Assembly: GCA_015680685.1 (NCBI GenBank)
Contig: MNCI01025442.1
Location: 62,439 to 126,438, forward strand
From: Gnetum montanum
Lineage: Eukaryota; Streptophyta; Gnetopsida; Gnetales; Gnetaceae
DNA length: 64,000 bases
Direction: 5' to 3'
In this document: one piece after another, positions 1 to 11,500 of the stretch
Layout: each line of letters opens with the position of its first letter
Numbering within the stretch: the stretch's first letter is position 1
Translations under genes and position numbers: made by a program
Notes under the pieces: generated by a model
Told to the model about the DNA's origin: nothing
Databases searched by the model: none
The model's input: the letters and a program-made list of their open reading frames with translations, nothing else

Positions 1-544
1 ACTACCACTGGGATTACCAAGCGTAGATCCTAGATACGCCACTGGGATACCAAGTAGTCACACTAGATGCTCGTAATCAAGTCATACTCATACCGCATGC
101 GACGAGTAGCCGATTCCTTGACTAACTGTACACATCCTTAGATGCTCATAATCAAGTCATACTCATACCACATTCTAGGAAAGTAATAAATAGAAATTGA
201 ATAAAATCCTATTCCATGCACTGTAAGGTTTATCCAATCAAGTTCGTCTTTATTGCCGTACACAACTTGTGTTCAAGTATAAGGTTGCTTGAATAAAGAT
301 CCGTTTACTCTAGGACTTCTACTGCGAGCACATGGAAAATAATCTATCTCTAGAGTGATCAAACTGCCAGAGTTTCCCTACTTTTAGACCAAGATGAGGA
401 ATAAGGGGAGTGCCGCCTCTTATTTATAGATTTGGCGACAGACCATGATATCGCGTACATGACATCGCAGGGGACGACATGATATCGCGTACGTGATATC
501 ACATGGGATGCGATATTGCGGCTTGTGCATATCGCGTCTCATCA
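1..544 (-). repeat. LTR (minus strand, CpG-rich, truncated by window edge)
   Basis: On the minus strand this stretch reads as an LTR. It begins TGATGAGACGCGATATG at 544, has a TATAAATA promoter box at about 419-426 and an AATAAAG polyadenylation signal near 246-252, and continues off the window at base 1. The U3 part (about 440-515) contains two copies of a 35-36 bp unit built on GATATCGCGTAC. The LTR interrupts the protease region of the plus-strand element that follows, since sequence from 545 on matches the protease end of the E3 copy near 31394. It keeps many CG dinucleotides, unlike the older LTRs here, so it is probably a younger insertion. Whether it is a solo LTR or one end of a full element cannot be seen. 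Confidence 0.75.
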
Positions 545-1150
545 GAAAAGCATGGCTAAGCATCATTGATGCATGAATGGGCATCAAAGATCTTTCCCTA
601 GAAATATCTAAAGAAAATGCATTCAGGAAGATCGAAAAGAAGCAAGTTCCATACATCACGTATAGTGATACATGGTGCATATGTGTGCAGAAACTCTAGT
701 CAGTGGAACAAGCATCCATTTATGCATGCAAGAAATTTGCACCAGAAGCAAATATTCAAAGGTGTCATTATGCAATAGCCACAAAACAAGAGGGTGCCCA
801 GTGGCTAACTGCTAATCTTGAAAACAACACACTTTGCATGGAACCTACTAAGAGCCTAACATGTGCATATGTTGCATGTATAGATGAACTAGAGTAAGTT
901 CATCAATAACTCTTTGATGATGAAAATGATGATACCTACTGGGAAGAGTTGGAAATTCCTAAAAATTTCAAGCAAGAGCCCATTGAATTAAAAGCTCTAC
1001 CTACTGACATGGAATATGTATTCCTAAAAAATGGAAAGCCAATAATAATCAATGCAAATCTTGCTCAAATATAGAAACAGATGTTGTTAAATGTGGTTGA
1101 AAATGGTCAATAGCCTTTACTTGGTCATATCTTGAACTCATAAGGATTAA
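545..1150 (+). pseudogene. E1 protease C-terminal end and protease-RT linker
   Basis: Frame fragments read GIKDLSLEISKENAF and then an acidic, glutamate-rich linker (703-1060). Both align with the equivalent regions of E3 (31390-31900) and E4 (45050-45300). The active-site part of the retropepsin has been separated from this stretch by the minus-strand LTR that ends at 544. Several TAG/TAA codons and small frame changes interrupt it. It has no independent function; in the intact ancestor this was the C-terminal side of the aspartic protease and the connector to reverse transcriptase. Confidence 0.65.
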
Positions 1151-2460
1151 TCCTAGGATATGCTATCATCATATCTACATCGATTCGACCATGAAGCCAA
1201 AGAGGTAGCCACAGAGATGATTGAATCGCAAATTAAAGTAGATCGTCAAGAGAAAATCAAACAACTCCTCAAGGTGGAGTTCATCTATCCCATTGTGAAT
1301 AATGAGTGGGTTAGCCCACTTGTGATTATGCTAAAGAAAGGAGGCAAGTGACAGGTCTACATCAATTTTTGGCTACTAAATATGGCAACATTTAAAAACC
1401 ATTTTCCATTGCCATTCATTGATCAGGTGTTAAACACAATATCTAGGCATTGTTTTTATAGCTTCCTAGATGGTTATAGTGGCTATAACCAAATCCAGAT
1501 CATGCTAGAGGACTAGGTCAAAACAACATTCACAAGTCCCAGGGAATTTTTGCATATCACAAAATGCCTTTTGGTTTATGCAATGCTCCTACTACTTTCC
1601 GACGCTTGGTCCTAAGCATTTTTTAACAGCAAATTGGTAGTAGTGTGGAAGTCTTCGTGGATGACTTCTCCACCTATGGAGCTACATTTGAGCAACCCCT
1701 GAACTACCTAGAGCAAGTACTAAAAAGATGTGTTGAAACAAACTTGCAACTCAATTGGTAAAAGAGTTATCTGATGGTCCAAGAGAACATTGTATTGGAC
1801 CACAAAATATCACAAGTAAGAATTGAGGTAGACCTTGAAAAAATAAGGATCATCCAAGGAATTACCCACCAACCAGAAATTATCAAAGATGTTCAATCAT
1901 TCCTTGGACACACTGACTACTACCAGCAATTCGTAGAGAATTTCTCTAAGATCACAAAATTGTTGGTTGAGCTAATAAAGAAAGATGCTCCATTTTTTAA
2001 AACCATGAAATGTGAAAAAGCATTCTAAAAACTAAAGAAACAACTTGTAATAACTCCAATTCTACAGGCACCTGACTGATTCAGACCATTTCATGTCATG
2101 ATGGACACATCAAATTATGCCTTAGGAGTTGCGCTTAAGCAGATGGACAACAAGAAATGTCCATATTACATCCATTACGCTAGTAAGAGCATTGTGGGTG
2201 CACAACTGAACTACACCACCATAGAAAAAGAATTAACAGTAGTGGTGTTTGCTCTAGAGAAGTTCAGACACTATGTGCTTGGATACAAAGTGTTTGTGCA
2301 CACATACCATAATGCCATCTACTTCCTAATGAACAAGCCAACAGTGAGCCCCTATATCATACAATGGTTGGTGATCTTATAGGAATTTGATCTTACAATG
2401 GTAGATCGAAAGTAAACTGAGAATGTAGTCACTAACCACTTGTCTCAGTTACGATGGGAC
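1150..2460 (+). pseudogene. E1 reverse transcriptase-RNase H
   Basis: Broken pol domain. RT palm blocks are visible in order: EFIYPIVNNEWVSPLVIM, then HFPLPFIDQVL, FLDGYSGYNQIQI, MPFGLCNAPTTFRR and the catalytic FVDDF (near 1656). The thumb/connection (FLGHTDYYQQFVENFSKI) follows. RNase H-like blocks include SNYALGVAL and AQLNYTTIEKEL (2098-2400) and end in the DHLSQLRW-like linker. Wording and order match Athila-type Ty3/gypsy. Stops occur where E3 has Gln or Trp, for example the TGA at the DWSRPF position and TAA before KLKKQL, as expected from C-to-T (or G-to-A) decay. Non-functional. Confidence 0.85.
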
Positions 2461-2719
2461 AACAAAGAGGAAGAAAACTCATTATCTAATCTATTTCCTG
2501 ATGAACTTCTGTTTGCCAAGGCTATAATTGAACAATTGCCCACTATGGTATGATGGCATTCTTGCCTATCTTCTTACTTAAAAGATGCCACAAGGGTTGG
2601 ACCACCAAAAGAAACAATAGTTTCTTCACCAAGTAAAATGCTTCATGGAGAGTAATGAACACCTCTACAAGGTATGCATTAATGGCCTAGTTCAATGGTA
2701 TGTTCTTGATGCTGACCAA

Positions 2720-3720
2720 CTGTGTGTTCTCTCGGATGCTCATGAGGGTCCTTGTGGGGGCCACTATGCTTGAATATGCATGGCCATTAAAATCCTAATG
2801 GCAGGGTATTATTGGCCAACAATCTTCTAGGATGCTCACCAATATGTCCACTCTTGTGAACGATGCCAACAAGATGATGGAATGACTGCTCAAATGGAGG
2901 AACCTCAATAGTGGGTCCAACCATTGGAACCCTTCGACATTTGAGGCATTGATTTCATGGGTCCCATCAAGCCCATGTCAAATGAAAAAGCATACATCAT
3001 TCATTATTGACTATTGTACAAAATGGGTAGAAGCAGCAGCCATCACCGACTGTACATCTTCTACTGCTGCTGAATTTGTACAACAAAATGTTGTAAATAA
3101 GTTTGGTGTGTCATGTGCATTAATTTCTAATAATGGAACTCACTTTATAGGCACTACCTTTCAAAAACTTATGCAATGCTTGGGGGTTGAACATAAACTA
3201 ACAACACCCTACCATCCCCAAGCCAATGGTTAAGCTGAGGTTACCAATAGGGAAATCACAAAGATCCTAACGAGAACTATCAATAAATATTGAAAAGACT
3301 AGAGCACAAAACTCAACAATATCCTCTGGGCCTACTACTTAACATAGAAACTTCCTATAGGCTATTCTCCCTATGAGCTAGTGTACAGAAAATTACTAAC
3401 ACTTCCTATTCAATCCGACCTCTGTACACTTTCAATAGCCTATGACCTTAACCTTTACTTAAGTTTAGCACAAAAAGAAAGATTAATGAATCTCAACTTA
3501 CTAGATGAAAATTGATTGGTGGCCCTATCATCTAACAAGTTGCACAAAGCATTCAACAAAAAGCACCATGACCTTAAAATTAGAAAAGTCAAATTTTGAC
3601 TTGGAGATAAGGTTTTCTATTGGAACCCCACACACGTACCTCAACAAACTAAGTTCTAGACGTTGTGGGAAGGACTTTACATCATTTATGAAACTTTTCC
3701 TTTTGGGGCCATGATGATCT
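2720..3720 (+). pseudogene. E1 integrase
   Basis: A zinc-binding N-terminal domain is visible (HEGPCGGHY followed by HSCERCQQ, the HH-CC pattern, 2735-2870). The catalytic core follows: GIDFMGP, FVQQNVVNKFGV, ISNNGTHFIG and PYHPQANG. The second catalytic Asp is changed to Asn (SNNG where E3 has SDNG), and the Gln after PQANG is a TAA stop. The C-terminal part runs on to about 3700 as frame fragments. The integrase is therefore dead both by stops and by loss of a catalytic residue. Confidence 0.8.
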
Positions 3721-3739
3721 ACAAACCTGAGAGCCTAAA

Positions 3740-5840
3740 CAAGAAATAGCTGGTCAACATGCAACAAGTCAAATCTTTCAATGAACCTAAGCAAGCCAGT
3801 GCAACAAATGCTTCATTGGATGGACAACCACACTCAATATTTCAGATCTTCTCCTTTCAACTCAGTTGTGGGGAATATGGTCATTCATGCTAACTATATA
3901 AGTAGCTCCTCAGTTTTTCCTGTTTTTGTTTTACACATTTTTGTTTTACACCTTGTTATTTTTACAACTTCTTGTTTTACACATTCTTTATTTTACACCT
4001 TTCTGTTTTCTACATTATTAATTTTTTAGAATTTTTTGTCTTATAACATCGTTAATATGTTTTATTTTTCTTAAAATATTTTACAATTTCTTATATGTTT
4101 TCCTTTATTTGGTGTGATTTTCTTATTGTGTTTTAGTAATAATGTGCCTTATTGCCAATTGGGTATAGTGTGGTTTGATTGATGTGGGCATGTGCTATCT
4201 AGTTATTTGATTGTTGATGTTTGGATTCTAGCTTTGAATTTTATTACAAATAACTAGGACATGGTTTCTTTTTCATGAAACAAGCAGTGAGTCCACAACA
4301 TCCACCCATCGACAAACTCTATGATTTTCCTTGCTTTGGAAATGTGCAATCCTTTTTTCATTAATAAAACTTTAATGAACTTGTGACCTTGGCAGTTTCC
4401 AGATTTGGGAAAGGATTCAAAAGTTTGAACAGGGTGTGACCTCAAAGGGATTCAGTACTCTTTATGCTTTTCTACTTACTTGAATGCATGTGTGTTTTCA
4501 TGGATTTCTTACTATTCCATGTCGACCAATAACATAAAGATAATAAGTCTTTGCATGGTGTGATTCCCATTTCAAAAAAAGAAAACAACGGGAATTCAGA
4601 GCACACCCCTTAGACAAAATAAACAGGCTACTAGCACTGGTTATGGGACTAAAAAGACATATTACCCATGCCTAAAGGTCCCCTCTAACTAAGGCCCTTC
4701 CTCACTTCCTACTTCTCTTTTCTTCATTAATAAGGAATAGTGATTATTTTGTGGGAGCACTCTTGTGTCTTAGGGGTGTGAACTAGTCTTAAAATGGTGA
4801 TGCAGAGTTACTAAACGTGGTTGGTTTTGGTCTGGACTAAAGATGGATTTTATCAGGTTATTTAACTACAAAATTCACAAGAGACTTCATGTGACCTTAG
4901 TTGGGAACTCTGTTTCACTCTCTCTCATTCATCTATGCTTTCTAGGTCTCACCTCATTGCTAGTTTCATGTTCTTGTTCAATGTCTTGGTTTGATGTGTC
5001 AAAATTCTTAGGTAGTTTCTTCTGGGTTTTTGTACTTAACTTTCTGTAACCATTAATCATTCATAGAGCCCATAGACTCCTTAGTTTGAAGTTATGTAAG
5101 GGCAATAAAAGGCCTGTGCCTGCTTTGGGGAGGATCCACTTGCATATTTTTTGGTTGGGTTAGTTAAGTTCTTTACCTTTGACATTCTCACAATCAAATC
5201 TTTTTGCATCCTCCACCAATAACATCCAATTTTGCACATCTTCACATCGTTTTTCATTGAAATTCCATTTTTATTGTTGTGAATTCTTAAACCCTCTTCT
5301 AGCATTTCATTGCATTTGAACTTCTTAGAATTTAATGGACCACTTATCCATTTCACCTTATTCTTCAGTTTCCCCGCTAGCACTATTAATGAAATCAATC
5401 CACCATAATCACAACCTAGCCAAGTGTAACCACCGATGAGACAAGGTACTTCAAAACTAGATGTTACACATTGCACACTAATCCGCGATTTTGTTGTGAT
5501 TACAGTGGGAAGCGTGGACTGGAAGTGGGATTGTCTTTACCAAGGAAGATGTGACAATACCATGCGACAGTTATCATTCATGATTGTTGGATCTTCTCCC
5601 TTGCTCTTCAACTACCAAGAGGAGTTGGATGTCAATTTTGTCTAAGGTGTTCAATCTATTGTCATGAACACCCAATTTTGTAAAAGATTGTATATCCATA
5701 TACTCAGGCACTTAGAGTCTATTTGTTTCATCTAAGTCAGTTTGTATGTTAATCAATAATTTTGTACCTACCCAATATTTTGTAAGGAACTTGTTCCTCT
5801 TGTTCACTCAAGGACGAGTTTTCATTTAATCGTGGAGGTA
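3740..5840 (+). other. E1 3' non-coding leader (aORF leader without aORF)
   Basis: About 2.1 kb follows the integrase with no coding support. It is collinear with the leaders of E2 (23520-25643), E3 (34640-36750) and E4 (48965-50463): a T-rich start (TTTTACAC repeats near 3930), a GTGAGTCCA block (near 4290), CTTTGCATGGTGTG (4551), and a splice-acceptor-like TTGTTGTGATTACAG (near 5490-5505). Where E3 and E4 continue with an ATG and the extra ORF, E1 has lost the start codon and the ORF. It passes instead to a short 3' UTR and the polypurine-like GTGGAGGTA at 5832-5840. Confidence 0.6.
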
Positions 5841-6638
5841 TGATGAATCGTGTTTAGACATGCTTCGATATTGGATACCCCATATTAGATCCCAAGATGC
5901 AATGTTGAATATTCGATATCACAGGGTATATGCCAACCTATAAATATAGTGCTTGGGCACACGATTTGGGGATAGCTTTTGTCATAGCATAGTGAAGCTC
6001 TTACAATTTGTTTTCTCAAGAGCACCGTTGTACCTGAGCATGGCAGTGTGTACAAAAATAAAGATGAGCTTTCTAATCAAACCTTGCAACACCTTGGCTA
6101 GCTTAATTATTTTATTTATGCATTTAGTGTTTCATGTAGTTTCCTTTAATGCTTTCAAGTAATTAAGCTAAAGCAAACTAATTAGCTTCAATAGTAGTTA
6201 ATTAATTAAGCACATAAGTACAATCGTTTCAAGCATACGTATAACTCTTAACAACCTAGCAATGCTTAACGTTTGGTAACCCAATAACATCATACATGTT
6301 CAAGACGTGCACAAAAAGTGGGATCAAATACTTATGTTAGGCTACTTAGTTATTCATCAGCAATTAGATTAAGTTAAATTGATTATAAATTATGTTTCAA
6401 CCTACTCTTAATCGTAAACAAATAAAATATTAAATAATGAAAATCATGTGCCTCAATTATACTTAACCATACCATTAAGCTCCACAAGTATAATTGAGAA
6501 GACAACAATTGTCATGATTAGATTTCACGTCTTAAAACCAATGTACTTGAGAACTTGAGGTCTGCCGAATTTGACCAGATCATGCATAAACACTTGCAAT
6601 TCGTATGGTTGGGCATAATGGTACCTCACCACTCATCA
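5841..6638 (+). repeat. E1 3' LTR
   Basis: 798-bp LTR. It begins TGATGAATCGTG after a purine-rich GTGGAGGTA and ends CACTCATCA, so the termini are the 6-bp inverted repeat TGATGA/TCATCA. The TATA box TATAAATA is at 5939-5946 and an AATAAAG polyadenylation signal lies near 6059. The tail has the conserved TGGTTGGGCATAATGGTACC block that precedes the LTR end in all related copies. U3 holds ATTCGATATC-type short motifs. Confidence 0.85.
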
Positions 6639-8307
6639 ATGATGATGACCTCTTCAAGTGCCCTATTTGCTAAAAATTCTTTAATTTGTAGTAGACTATT
6701 GCAAAGTTTTCAAGAATCCCTTAAAAGTGTTTAATTTAGTAATCTCTCTCAAATGCAACCATCTTTACAACTTATTTAAAGTTATATACATTATTTTATT
6801 ATTCATATTGCTATAATAAGTTGTATGCATTCTTTTATGCTAGTAGTATGACTTTAACTTGATTGTCCATAGCATTTTTCTTTTTTATTTTCAAATAACA
6901 ATCATTCAATAACTCATATTACATTCAAATTGTAAAATTTACCATAAGAATTTGCAAAGTTGAGTTAATCATTATATCATATTTGTATTGAAATATCTTC
7001 GAAGGTATAACACGTTAAATAAAGCATGATACACAAACGGTTAAACTTTTGTTTATGGACCTATCCTCCCAAAAGATCCCAACTAAGAAGCTAAGCATTG
7101 AAGCTCGATTGACGACCCTCGCAAGTTGCATATGACCATACTATAACTTGAACGTCGATCTTCATGCAATATACGATTCAAGCAATCTACAAACAATAAT
7201 ATGGGTGGCTGTTCACGAAGTGCCATCTTCAACTGAAAAATACCATCCATTAAAAAGACAAACACAGGTAAAAACGTTGAGCCCGACCAAAAACAAGTTG
7301 AACCACCAGTTGTTCTATCGACAATACAAACGCATCTACATAGGCAAGAAGGATAGAATATTACTGTATTTCCTCTATTCCAATCATCATATTGCTCTTC
7401 AAGACAACTGGCTAAGATGTACCCTGCCTTAACGTCCCTATAGCTTGCAACCAAATTTTCGTCCTTTATTAGCATATCATCATTTCGATGATTTATTTAT
7501 GTTGAAATATTAAAAGTTTCTGAAATGAGTTGCTGCTCGTGGTAAAGAAAACAAAACAAAAAGTAGTTAACTTAAGCTTAATGCTCAGACAGATACGGTT
7601 TCCTGCAGACATAGGGTTTGAACTTCATGAAGTGAATAAAGGCAGCATGTAGTCAGCCTTGCAAATAGCAGTTGGCCATTGACACTCCTTTATCTCAATC
7701 AAGACTGCTTTGCAGTTGGACGTTAATGCAATTGGGTTTGCAGAATATCAATGCCCCTGAAATTTTTCTGTTTTTTAAAGTCACCGACACCAATTACAGC
7801 AGCAGCCAGGATCCCGTGCCCAAATATTGCCATAGACACACGCCCTGGTGACATAGTTAGCCACCTGTAGTGGTATAAATAAAAAATACAAATATCCTTT
7901 CCCTTGAGATTGAGAACTTGGAATGTTGACAAGAACAGACTTACACGAGCTGAGCCAAAATGTGGAGCATCTACCAGATGTTGAAGCTGCAAGGACTGCT
8001 CCAGCTGTCTGAATTGCAGAGCCTCTAGGAACGTGTATTCCGATTCAGAGAAGCATGTGTCACGTCCTAGTTTTCCATTGTCCACTCTGCATCCGTGTAT
8101 CTTTTGAACACCAGGATTCACCTACAGAACGTCCGTATCTGATCAAAATATTTTGTTTAAATTACCGTCAATCGGTTTTGCTCCAGAATAGCCACCAAAA
8201 TTCGGACATCCCGATGCAGGATGCTGTAAACTGGAAAGACAGGCGGATTCTGGTCTTCTGCAACCAAAATCAGGGCTCAAACAGAGCAATTCCCATCAAG
8301 GACAGGC
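6639..8307. other. Intergenic region upstream of the SDR gene
   Basis: No gene is supported here. Open frames on both strands near 7083-7475 and 7723-8121 have no recognisable domain and overlap each other. The last 300 bases are the likely promoter and 5' UTR of the dehydrogenase. Three ACGT cores lie at 8031-8034, 8062-8065 and 8129-8132, within 280 bp of the start codon. The only clear TATA-like string, TATAAATAAA at 7873, is about 430 bp from the ATG, so the transcription start is uncertain. Confidence 0.5.
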
Positions 8308-11300
8308 ATGGATTGGATGAACATGTTCATGAATCTTGTGGTTCCTCCGGTGGGTCTTACGATGTTAGCCTTTGCATGGCCTTCTCTGGTATTTGTCCGA
8401 GTATGTCAATGGGTGTTGAAATCCCTCGCTGAAGAAAGTATGGAGGGTAAAGTTGTCATCATAACTGGAGCTTCCTCAGGAATTGGTGAGGTGAGTGCAA
8501 ATTCTGGTGGGTTCTCTTCAAGGATACGGAATCGGCAAGGAAGCAATTAAGAATGCCATTTGGTTGAAACAAGAATTTTTCGTTAGGCCAAGATGGGAGT
8601 GAATTTTCAATTCGTCTAACAGACAAAAAAATTTGATTTTTGTTGCAGCAAATAGCTTATCAGTATGCCAAGAAGAAAGTGAATCTGGTACTGGTGGCAA
8701 GAAGAGAGAACCGGCTGAAGACAATCAGGGAAAAGGCTCAGTCACTGGGTGGCAAGGATGTGACATTGATTGCTGCAGATGTTGTTAAAGAAGAAGACTG
8801 CAAGAAGTTTATAGAGGAAACAATAAACAAATATGGACATCGTAAAATTCTCCGTTCTCATGCTTCCTGAATTTTCAATGTCCCTACAAGTGTATTAAAG
8901 CAAGTTGTTTTTATTTTGTCTCCGTAGTGGATCATTTAGTGAATAATGCTGGCTTGGGTCACAGCTTATTGTTCAAGGAGGCAAAGGACCTAGCTCTATT
9001 CGCTCATACCATGGTAAGTGGCAGAAACATTTTAGTCTCTCACGAAGCTACTACATATTTTAATTTCTAAGAATATTGATAAGCTGTGCCTATTCCAGCA
9101 AAGCAAATTTGCTACGAATTTGGGGTAAGTTAATTTTGGCCTAATGTGAATAGTCTTATATTCTAACATCAACCATTGAAGAAAAAGGAAAATGTGTACT
9201 AGAGACACCGTGTGATTTTGTGAAAATAACTATTAGAGCTTTTGGTCTTGGTATACTTCGTGACCAAATCATCATCCTAGAGGTGTATCCCATCCAGTCG
9301 GTTTCATGACTTCTTGATGGCAGCTTATTTCTTATCGGAAAAAAGAGGACTAAAATTAACAGCAGTATATGCTCTCTATTTCTTGGAGTTTTAACTGTCT
9401 GGGAAGTCGAGATGATTGCAATCCTTGCAGTGATTTTGGGTCTTAAAGTTGACTATGGACTTCTAACCAGAAATTTCAGAGTCATGGAAATTGGGAAAAC
9501 TTCTGATTTCTGTTCCATATTTAGGCCATTTCTCCATCTTAGCAGGGAGATTAAGATGAGGTAATAATGAATGATTTCATTTTCTAGGACGTGAATTTCT
9601 GGGGCAGTGTGTATCCAACATTCTATGCCTTGTCACACCTACGGCAGAGCAAGGGCAGAATCGTGGTGAATGCTTCCGTGGAGGGATGACTACCTCTGCC
9701 AAGGATGAGTTTCTACAATGTAAGCCAAGCACTGTAATTTTACAATTTCTCCAAGCACTGTAATTTCACAATTTCTCCTGAACACAATCTAAACAATAGC
9801 AATACCAGTAATATCATTAACAGTATGCATTATGGCTTAATTTCAGGCGGCAAAAGCAGCAGTGATCAGCTTCTACGAAACCCTGGCAATCGAGCTTGGC
9901 GAGGAAGTAGGAATAACTATCGCGACGCCCGGCTGGATCGAGAACGACATGACCAGAGGCCGCTACCTAACCGAAGACGCCGAGGTCCACCTGAAGGAAG
10001 AGCCTCGAGACGTAAGCCATACCAGTGTTTCTAAAACTTGAAATAATTTTGTGAAACCTCGGCGGCGAAACAAGTACTAGGGCTCGCAATCGTCTCGAAT
10101 TCTGGAACGATTAGTCTCGAGGAATTGGCATTATTTCGGGAAATTTTAGAGAAAAAGCAGTCATAAGGGTTTCAAATTGTTTCCCAAATTCTCAGAATCG
10201 ATAGTTTCTAATAATTGAAATTATTTCCTTACATATCGGTGACAAAATAGTTCCTACTTCCTAGAGCTGGAAAGAATTTCCTACCATCTCAGAAAAGGTA
10301 AAGAGTCAAAAAAAATTTTGAGACGATCTCCTTAGAGCTCGATGAGGGAGAAGCTACCAGGATTTGAATTGTTTACTCAATTCTCAAAACCAGTAGAATC
10401 TCTCGGGATTGATTTTCTGGGACACAAAATTACTTCATAAATGTCAGAAACAAAACAAAGTCTCGAGGACTAAAGATTATTTCCTGAGATCCCGATGAAA
10501 CTAAAACTACGGTTCTGTAGATTACAGTATTTCTCGCAGTTGAGTGATCAAAGGATCGATGGCATTTTTGAAATTATTTCCCGAATCCTCAAAACGTCAA
10601 ACGTAAGGGTTTAGGCAATCGAAATTATTCCGGGAGATCCTCCTAGGGACGAAAGGCGCTGTAAAGAGTAGATCATTTCCAATAATGGCGCTTAAGTCTC
10701 CAGAATTTGAAATTTATTTGCTTAAATCTCAGGAAAGATAGCGTTTCTTTCTATGATGTAAAATTGCTTGATGAAATCCGAGAAACGAGATACAGAAGAG
10801 GAAAACGGTGTCTATGTTTTCTTTATCTTTTTTTTTTCCCCCAGTAGCGTTAAGAATCTCCAGGATTTGCAAGGATTTTCCTTAGAACGCCAGGGTTTCT
10901 AGGGTTCCAAACTACTTCCTCGTCATATCTTAGATTTCTAATAACAGCACTAAGTCTCCAGAATTTGAAATTATTTCGTGAATCACAGGAAAGACAGCAA
11001 TTTTTTTTTCTCTAGGATGTGAAATCGCTCGCTGAAATCCGTGAAACGAAATAGAAGAGAAAAACGGTGCTTTTTTCCCGTAGCCTTAAGAATCTCCAGG
11101 ATTTGCAAGAATTTTCCTTAGAGCGCTAGGGTTTCTAGGGTTCCAAACTCTATGCTCCTCGAATCTGAGAAACGAAAAACGAAAAAAGATTGCTCTGTTT
11201 CAGATAAACCTGGCACCGTATCCGGTGGCGTTCACGGAGGAGTGCGCGAAAAGCATAGTTTCTGGAGCCTGCCGTGGCGAGCGGTACGTGAGGATTCCAG

Positions 11301-11500
11301 TATGGTACAAAGTCTTCTTCCTCTACAAAATCTTCGTGCCAGATCTCGTGGACTGGACCTCCCGCTTTCTGCTCATGGAACAACAGCTTCCTGGCCACCA
11401 ACGCTATTATGTTCAGCAAATCGTGCCGCGAGAGCAGCAGCTTCAAGTTCACAAACGCCAACTCGTCACGCCTGCCTCAGCTCAGCAGAAATCGGAATAA
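8308..11500 (+). CDS. HSD1: Steroleosin / 11-beta-hydroxysteroid dehydrogenase-like SDR, six exons, one in-frame TGA
   Basis: Exons 8308-8490, 8649-8841, 8928-9013, 9588-9719, 9847-10011 and 11204-11500; all five introns are GT-AG. The reading spans 351 codons, close to the length of Arabidopsis steroleosin HSD1. The N-terminus is a hydrophobic oil-body anchor with clustered prolines (NLVVPPVGL...AWPSL). The NADP-binding motif TGASSGIG follows, then VNNAG, the Asn of DVNFWG, the catalytic Ser in VNASVEG and YNAAK (the Tyr and Lys lie in different exons, split by intron 4). Family knowledge: an NADP(H)-dependent sterol dehydrogenase on seed oil bodies. Oddity: codon 9687-9689 is TGA where relatives have Trp, between the catalytic Ser and Tyr, so the allele is truncated unless it is read through or the base is an error. 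All other frames and splice sites are intact. It is convergent with the LEA gene. Confidence 0.9.
9687..9689 (+). other. Premature TGA in exon 4 of the SDR gene
   Basis: Exon 4 is in frame from 9588, and 9687 is 33 codons downstream, so TGA is truly in frame. The aligned residue in steroleosins is Trp (codon TGG), a single G-to-A change. The next codon is CTA, giving TGA-CTA, a context known to favour stop readthrough in some plant viral and animal mRNAs. No second inactivating lesion is visible in the gene. Confidence 0.85.
9725..9776 (+). repeat. 26-bp tandem duplication in SDR intron 4
   Basis: CCAAGCACTGTAATTTTACA... is repeated immediately with one difference (9725-9750 and 9751-9776), just inside the donor side of intron 4. 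No function is apparent. Confidence 0.85.
10672..11162 (+). repeat. ~258-bp tandem duplication in SDR intron 5
   Basis: The blocks starting with AATAATGGCG (10681) and AATAACAGCA (10940) are two copies of one unit. Each contains CTCCAGAATTTGAAAT, AAATCCGAGAAACGA-like, GTTAAGAATCTCCAGGATTTG and CTAGGGTTTCTAGGGTTCC strings in the same order, roughly 258 bp apart. The rest of the 1.19-kb intron (10012-10670) contains shorter, more diverged variants of GAAATTATTTCC...AAATCTCAG, so the whole intron looks like an expanding degenerate array. Confidence 0.75.

Larger units (their letters stand above)
545..6638 (+). mobile_element. E1: decayed Athila-like Ty3/gypsy element (5' end outside window)
   Basis: This is a plus-strand LTR retrotransposon remnant in the order protease end, linker, reverse transcriptase, RNase H, integrase, long non-coding 3' leader, polypurine tract and 3' LTR. 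RT and RNase H wording (motif FVDDFSTYG, RNase H block AQLNYTTIEKEL) is typical of the Athila lineage. The coding part has many in-frame stops and is a pseudogene. The 3' leader (3740-5840) is homologous to the leader before the extra ORF in E3 and E4, but E1 lacks that ORF and the U3-like box. The 5' LTR and gag lie before the window, and the younger minus-strand LTR at 1-544 splits the element. Confidence 0.85.

Noticed and set aside
5081-5476. 131-codon minus-strand frame in E1 leader
   Set aside because: It lies in sequence collinear with non-coding leaders of E2-E4, where the frame is not kept.
7083-7475. Overlapping 94- and 130-codon open frames on both strands upstream of the dehydrogenase
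   Set aside because: Each is a mirror of the other, with no domain, no homologue recognised and no splice or promoter context.
9687-9689. Selenocysteine codon
   Set aside because: Land plants lack the selenocysteine machinery, and relatives have Trp here.
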